A model generated the notes under the pieces. It was not told the DNA's origin. It ran no database searches and saw only the letters and a list, made by a program, of their open reading frames with translations. From JBARCX01 sp049794535 (lineage in GTDB: Bacteria > Pseudomonadota > Gammaproteobacteria > Xanthomonadales > Rhodanobacteraceae): DNA of 9,530 nt. Made by a program: the position numbers and the translations under genes. Each line of letters opens with the position of its first letter. Positions within the stretch are counted from its first letter, which is position 1. The DNA is taken from the NCBI GenBank assembly GCA_049794535.1, contig JBARCX010000222.1, positions 1-9,530 of the forward strand, written 5' to 3'. Shown here one piece after another: positions 5,970 to 9,530 of the stretch.

Positions 5970-6707
5970 ATGATGGCCGGTACCTGTTTGCTTGAAGTCG
6001 CAGCCAACTCAGTCACTTCCGCACTGACTGCCCAGGAAGGCGGCGCTGGGCGCGTGGAGTTGTGCACGGCCCTGGAGCTCGGCGGTGTTACCCCGTCGTT
6101 CGCGCAGATAGCCATGGCTCGCGAACACCTGTCGATTCCGCTGTACGTGTTGATCCGGCCACGCGGCGGCGACTTCGTCTACAGCGATCGCGAGTGCGAA
6201 TTGATGCTGCGCGACATCGAAACCTGCGTCGAGCTGGGCTGCGATGGCGTGGTATTGGGTGTGCTCGATGCCGAGGGCAAGGTGGATATGGTGCGTTGTC
6301 GCGAACTGGTTGCAGCGGCGCGGGGACTTGGCGTGACATTCCATCGCGCCTTCGATGTCAGTCTTGATCCCCTACAAACGCTAGAGGATGTGATTGCCCT
6401 TGGTTGTGAACGCGTGCTTACGTCCGGCACACGAGACAGCGCCGTGGATGGCGCTTCATTGATTCATACCCTGATCGCGCAAGCGGCAGGACGCCTGACG
6501 GTAATGCCCGGCGCAGGCATCACCGCGCAGAACATCGCCGGCCTGGCGCAAGCCACCGGCGCTCGCGAGTTTCATGCCTCGGCGAAGCACTCGCTTCCCT
6601 CACGTATGCAACAGCATCGTCAGGCTCTAAGCGGCCTGGACGGCAGCGAGCTATGTACCGACCTGGTGCAGGTTCGCGAGATAGTGGCGGCATTACGCGG
6701 TTGCTAA
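5970..6707 (+). CDS. cutC: CutC family TIM-barrel protein
   Basis: A complete cytoplasmic CutC family protein (PF03932) of 245 residues, close to the E. coli length of 248. Family blocks are present in order: ALTAQEGGAGRVELC (18-32), GGVTPS (38-43), IRPRGGDFVYSD (62-73), GVLDAEGKVDM (97-107), VTFHRAFD (122-129), VLTSG (149-153), PGAGI (180-184) and FHAS (201-204). The family was named for copper tolerance, but the E. coli copper phenotype was later traced to the small RNA MicL encoded in the cutC 3' region, so the protein's biochemical role is unsettled. The start is an ATGATG doublet; the first ATG has the better spacing from AAGGA. The secreted beta-mannosidase gene follows 75 bases later with no visible terminator, so the two may form an operon, which would hint at a link to sugar metabolism rather than copper (inference). 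Confidence 0.93.
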   Translation: MMAGTCLLEVAANSVTSALTAQEGGAGRVELCTALELGGVTPSFAQIAMAREHLSIPLYVLIRPRGGDFVYSDRECELMLRDIETCVELGCDGVVLGVLDAEGKVDMVRCRELVAAARGLGVTFHRAFDVSLDPLQTLEDVIALGCERVLTSGTRDSAVDGASLIHTLIAQAAGRLTVMPGAGITAQNIAGLAQATGAREFHASAKHSLPSRMQQHRQALSGLDGSELCTDLVQVREIVAALRGC

Positions 6708-6782
6708 GCCGCAACTATCTCGCTCGTCACTGACGCACAAAAAGATCCCGCACATTCATCATCGCGCCATGGATATATCTAC

Positions 6783-9461
6783 ATGATCGATAGAGTCAAC
6801 TTGAGCAATGCATCTACAAAGCGGCATCGGATCCAAGCCATTAGCGCATTGCTCATCATGCTGCTATCGCTATTCGGCACGGCTGCTGCACAAACCACAC
6901 AAACGCTCGACAGTGATTGGCGCTTTCGCCTCGCACCGGATGACAGCCTCGCCAAGGCACATCCCGAAGCCACTCAATGGCATACCGCGACAGTGCCTGG
7001 CACCGTGCAAACCGATCTGATGGCAGCGAAGTTGCTCGCCGATCCTTTCTTTCGCGATAACGAAGCCAGCGCTCAATGGCCGGGCCTGTCGGATTGGCAA
7101 TACCAAACCACCTTCAACGTGGACGCCACCACACTCAAGCGCGATCACATCGATCTAGTGCTCGATGGTCTGGATACGTTTGCCGATGTTTACCTCAATG
7201 GCAAAAAGTTGATCGCCACAGACAATATGTTCCGTCGCTGGCGCGTGCCGGTAAAAGCCCAGCTTCACGAAGGTGCGAACACACTGGAAGTGCGCCTGTA
7301 CTCGCCGATCAAACGACTGCAGCCATGGCTGCTCAAACAGCCTTACGCGCTACCCGGCGAATTCGATTCGTCGTTTGGCGACGAGCCCAAAGGCAAACAG
7401 ACGGCTAACTACATTCGCAAGGCCAACTATCAATATGGCTGGGACTGGGGCCCGCGCATCGTCACCGAAGGCATCTGGCAGAACGTGCACCTGGATAGTT
7501 GGAACGCCTGGCGGGTCGATGATTTTCATGTTGCTCAGCAATATCTGAGCAGCGCGGCAGCGCAGGTCGATACACAGTTCGACATCGAGGCTGACACCAC
7601 CCAGGTCGTGCACGTTCTTATCGATGCGATCGGGCCCGATGGCAAGTCGGCCGCACATGTCGAGCAGGATGTCACGGTCGACCCCGGCAGCAATCCGGTC
7701 AGCTTGCCTGTGCGTATCGTCGATCCGAAACGGTGGTACCCCGCCGGGTACGGCGCGCAGGATATGTATACCTTCAAAGCCAGCATCCTCGACTCAAACG
7801 GTGAGCTCTATAACGCTCAGCACGCGATTGGCTTGCGCACCATCGAGCTGCGTCGCGAGAAAGATTCATGGGGTAAGAGCTTCGCCTTCGTGATCAACGG
7901 CATCCCGGTTTTTGCCAAGGGTGCGGACATGATCCCGTTCGACAGCTTCCCGACGCGTACCAACGATGCACAGATGCGCCGCGTTCTGGAATCCGCACGC
8001 GACGCCAACATGAACATGCTGCGTGTCTGGGGTGGCGGTTATTACCTGCCCGATCAGTTCTACGAGATGGCCGATCACCTCGGCATCATGATCTGGCAGG
8101 ACTTCATGTTCGGCGGCGCGATCCCGCCACGTGACGATGCCTATGTTGCCAACACCCGGATCGAAGCGATCGAACAGGTGAAGCGGTTGCGCGACCACCC
8201 CAGCATCGTGCTGTGGTGTGGCAACAATGAAGTGCAGACGGGTTGGGAATCCTGGTCCGACCGCGAGGCCTTCAAGAAAACGATCTCGCCGGATGAGCGC
8301 GAGCGCATCGTGACCAGCATGGTCAATCTGTTCGGCAATGTGCTGCGCAACGTCGTCAGCCAGTACGACAACGAGGTGCCGTATTGGGCCAGCTCACCAA
8401 GTACGGATTACGACGGTGCGGCCAACGTGCTCGACGATGGCGATTATCACTACTGGAACGTATGGTCGGGCGAGGCCAAACCGATCACCGAGTATCTCAA
8501 CATCACGCCGCGCTTCCAGTCCGAATACGGTTTGCAGTCGTTCCCGGTGATGCGCACCATCCGCGCGTTTGCCGACAAAGGTGACCTGCAACCGGAATCG
8601 CCGGTAATGCGTGCGCACCAGAAGTACGACAGTGGCAACGGTAACAAGCGTCTGCTGCTTTACATCACGCGCAGTTTCGGCGAGCCCAAGGACTTTCCAT
8701 CCTTCGTCTATCTCAGCCAGGTGATGCAGGCTGACGGCATCCAACTGGCTGCCGAGCACCTGCGCGCGTCCCGACCGCAGTCGATGGGTTCGCTGTACTG
8801 GCAGCTCAACGATGTCTGGCCCGGCGCATCCTGGTCCAGCATCGACTACTACGGCCGTTGGAAAGCACTGCAATTCCACGCCCGACGCTTCTATGCGCCA
8901 CTACTGATCACCGCCCTGCGTAACGACGGCAACACTACGGTGTCGCTGGTTTCCGATCACACTGCACCGCTCGCTGCACATTGGCGTATGCGCGTGATGG
9001 ACTTCTCGGGCAAGGTGCTGAGCGAGCACGAGGAGGCTGCCACGCTGCCCGCACTGACAAGCACCAAGGTCGCCAGCTACACCGATGCACAATTACTCCA
9101 TGGCGCCGATCCGCATACGACTTTTGCCGTCCTTCAGCTCATCGAGAACGGCAAAACGGTATCGCGCAACCTGGTGTTTTTCGACGAAGCCAAGAATCTG
9201 CAACTACCCTCGCCGCAGATTCGCACACAGCTCGCAGCATCTCCGGATGGCTACACACTGACACTGACGGCCGACAAGCTGGCGCGCGACGTATGGGTCT
9301 CTTTTGGCGATGACGACGCCGAGGTTTCCGACAATGCCTTTGACATCCTGCCGGGGCAAAGCGTCACTGTGACAGTGCACAGCAAGGTCGCGCTCGACAA
9401 ATTGCAGCAGGCCTTGGAAGTGAAGAACTTGGCCGATGTGATGGCGGTTTCTGCGAAGTGA
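6783..9461 (+). CDS. Secreted beta-mannosidase, glycoside hydrolase family 2
   Basis: A GH2 exo-beta-mannosidase of 892 residues that removes terminal beta-1,4-linked mannose from N-glycan cores or mannan oligosaccharides. Residues 1-36 are a signal peptide (hydrophobic ISALLIMLLSLFG, cleavage near TAAA36), placing it in the periplasm or outside the cell. Then come the N-terminal sugar-binding sandwich (about 40-235), an immunoglobulin-like domain (about 236-360), the TIM barrel (about 361-700) and C-terminal beta domains (701-892). Beta-mannosidase hallmarks are IRKANYQYGWDWGPR (211-225), acid/base E483 in LWCGNNE, nucleophile E581 in FQSEYG, and YWQLNDVWPGASW (672-684). The GWDWGPR block and NNE separate it from beta-galactosidases and glucuronidases of the same family. 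The Shine-Dalgarno sequence before the ATG is weak (GGA), which fits translation from a shared cutC transcript. Both catalytic glutamates are present, so an active enzyme is expected. Confidence 0.95.
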   Translation: MIDRVNLSNASTKRHRIQAISALLIMLLSLFGTAAAQTTQTLDSDWRFRLAPDDSLAKAHPEATQWHTATVPGTVQTDLMAAKLLADPFFRDNEASAQWPGLSDWQYQTTFNVDATTLKRDHIDLVLDGLDTFADVYLNGKKLIATDNMFRRWRVPVKAQLHEGANTLEVRLYSPIKRLQPWLLKQPYALPGEFDSSFGDEPKGKQTANYIRKANYQYGWDWGPRIVTEGIWQNVHLDSWNAWRVDDFHVAQQYLSSAAAQVDTQFDIEADTTQVVHVLIDAIGPDGKSAAHVEQDVTVDPGSNPVSLPVRIVDPKRWYPAGYGAQDMYTFKASILDSNGELYNAQHAIGLRTIELRREKDSWGKSFAFVINGIPVFAKGADMIPFDSFPTRTNDAQMRRVLESARDANMNMLRVWGGGYYLPDQFYEMADHLGIMIWQDFMFGGAIPPRDDAYVANTRIEAIEQVKRLRDHPSIVLWCGNNEVQTGWESWSDREAFKKTISPDERERIVTSMVNLFGNVLRNVVSQYDNEVPYWASSPSTDYDGAANVLDDGDYHYWNVWSGEAKPITEYLNITPRFQSEYGLQSFPVMRTIRAFADKGDLQPESPVMRAHQKYDSGNGNKRLLLYITRSFGEPKDFPSFVYLSQVMQADGIQLAAEHLRASRPQSMGSLYWQLNDVWPGASWSSIDYYGRWKALQFHARRFYAPLLITALRNDGNTTVSLVSDHTAPLAAHWRMRVMDFSGKVLSEHEEAATLPALTSTKVASYTDAQLLHGADPHTTFAVLQLIENGKTVSRNLVFFDEAKNLQLPSPQIRTQLAASPDGYTLTLTADKLARDVWVSFGDDDAEVSDNAFDILPGQSVTVTVHSKVALDKLQQALEVKNLADVMAVSAK

Positions 9462-9487
9462 TGTTCGCACCATCGCAGCGACACCGA

Positions 9488-9513
9488 CCACATGCCTCCA
9501 TAGATGCATGTGG
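9488..9513. repeat. Inverted repeat after the beta-mannosidase gene
   Basis: CCACATGC (9488-9495) and GCATGTGG (9506-9513) form a perfect 8-bp stem with a 10-base loop, 26 bases after the stop codon. No T-run is visible in the 17 bases left before the window ends, so it cannot be called a terminator. It may stabilise the transcript 3' end or be chance. Confidence 0.4.
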
Positions 9514-9530
9514 CCCTCGCTCGTCATTCC

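Noticed and set aside
9488..9513. Intrinsic terminator for the beta-mannosidase gene
   Set aside because: The 8-bp stem has a 10-base loop and no following T-run within the window; kept only as an inverted repeat.

Overview
The window looks like ordinary chromosome from a GC-rich (roughly 60 % by eye) gammaproteobacterium. It is most likely a member of the Xanthomonadales/Lysobacterales, perhaps the Rhodanobacteraceae side (Dyella, Rhodanobacter or similar). That placement is an inference from the gene set (rnr next to rlmB, a xanthomonalisin-like S53 peptidase, a secreted GH2 beta-mannosidase next to cutC) and from protein style; no database search was possible. There is no transposase, phage gene or CRISPR array.

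Left part, minus strand (1-2808): rnr, encoding RNase R, followed 9 bases later by the first nine codons of what is most likely rlmB, which runs off the window edge. This is the familiar rnr-rlmB RNA-processing pair. RNase R has a basic N-terminal extension of 58 residues, a usable internal start at the E. coli-like N-terminus, and a long basic tail ending in a triplicated pentapeptide.

Middle (2809-3969): a non-coding stretch of about 1.15 kb. It holds a 171-bp palindromic element with 39-bp imperfect inverted ends, then a tRNA-Leu(CAG) gene with its own promoter, a leader hairpin, an encoded CCA end and a strong intrinsic terminator. After these comes a gene-free leader region with a perfect 14-bp inverted repeat.

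Right part, plus strand (3970-9461): a secreted S53 (sedolisin-type) pro-peptidase closed by an intrinsic terminator; then cutC and a secreted GH2 beta-mannosidase 75 bases apart with no visible terminator between them, so they may be co-transcribed. The peptidase and the mannosidase suit a saprophytic or plant/fungus-associated life: one degrades protein outside the cytoplasm, the other removes beta-mannose from N-glycans or mannan oligosaccharides. The region upstream of cutC carries two short perfect dyads, and the cutC Shine-Dalgarno sequence sits in the loop of a small perfect hairpin.

I found no clear new multi-gene system. The points most worth a second look are the 171-bp intergenic element, the 14-bp dyad upstream of the peptidase, the possible regulation of the cutC-mannosidase pair, and the two possible starts of RNase R.
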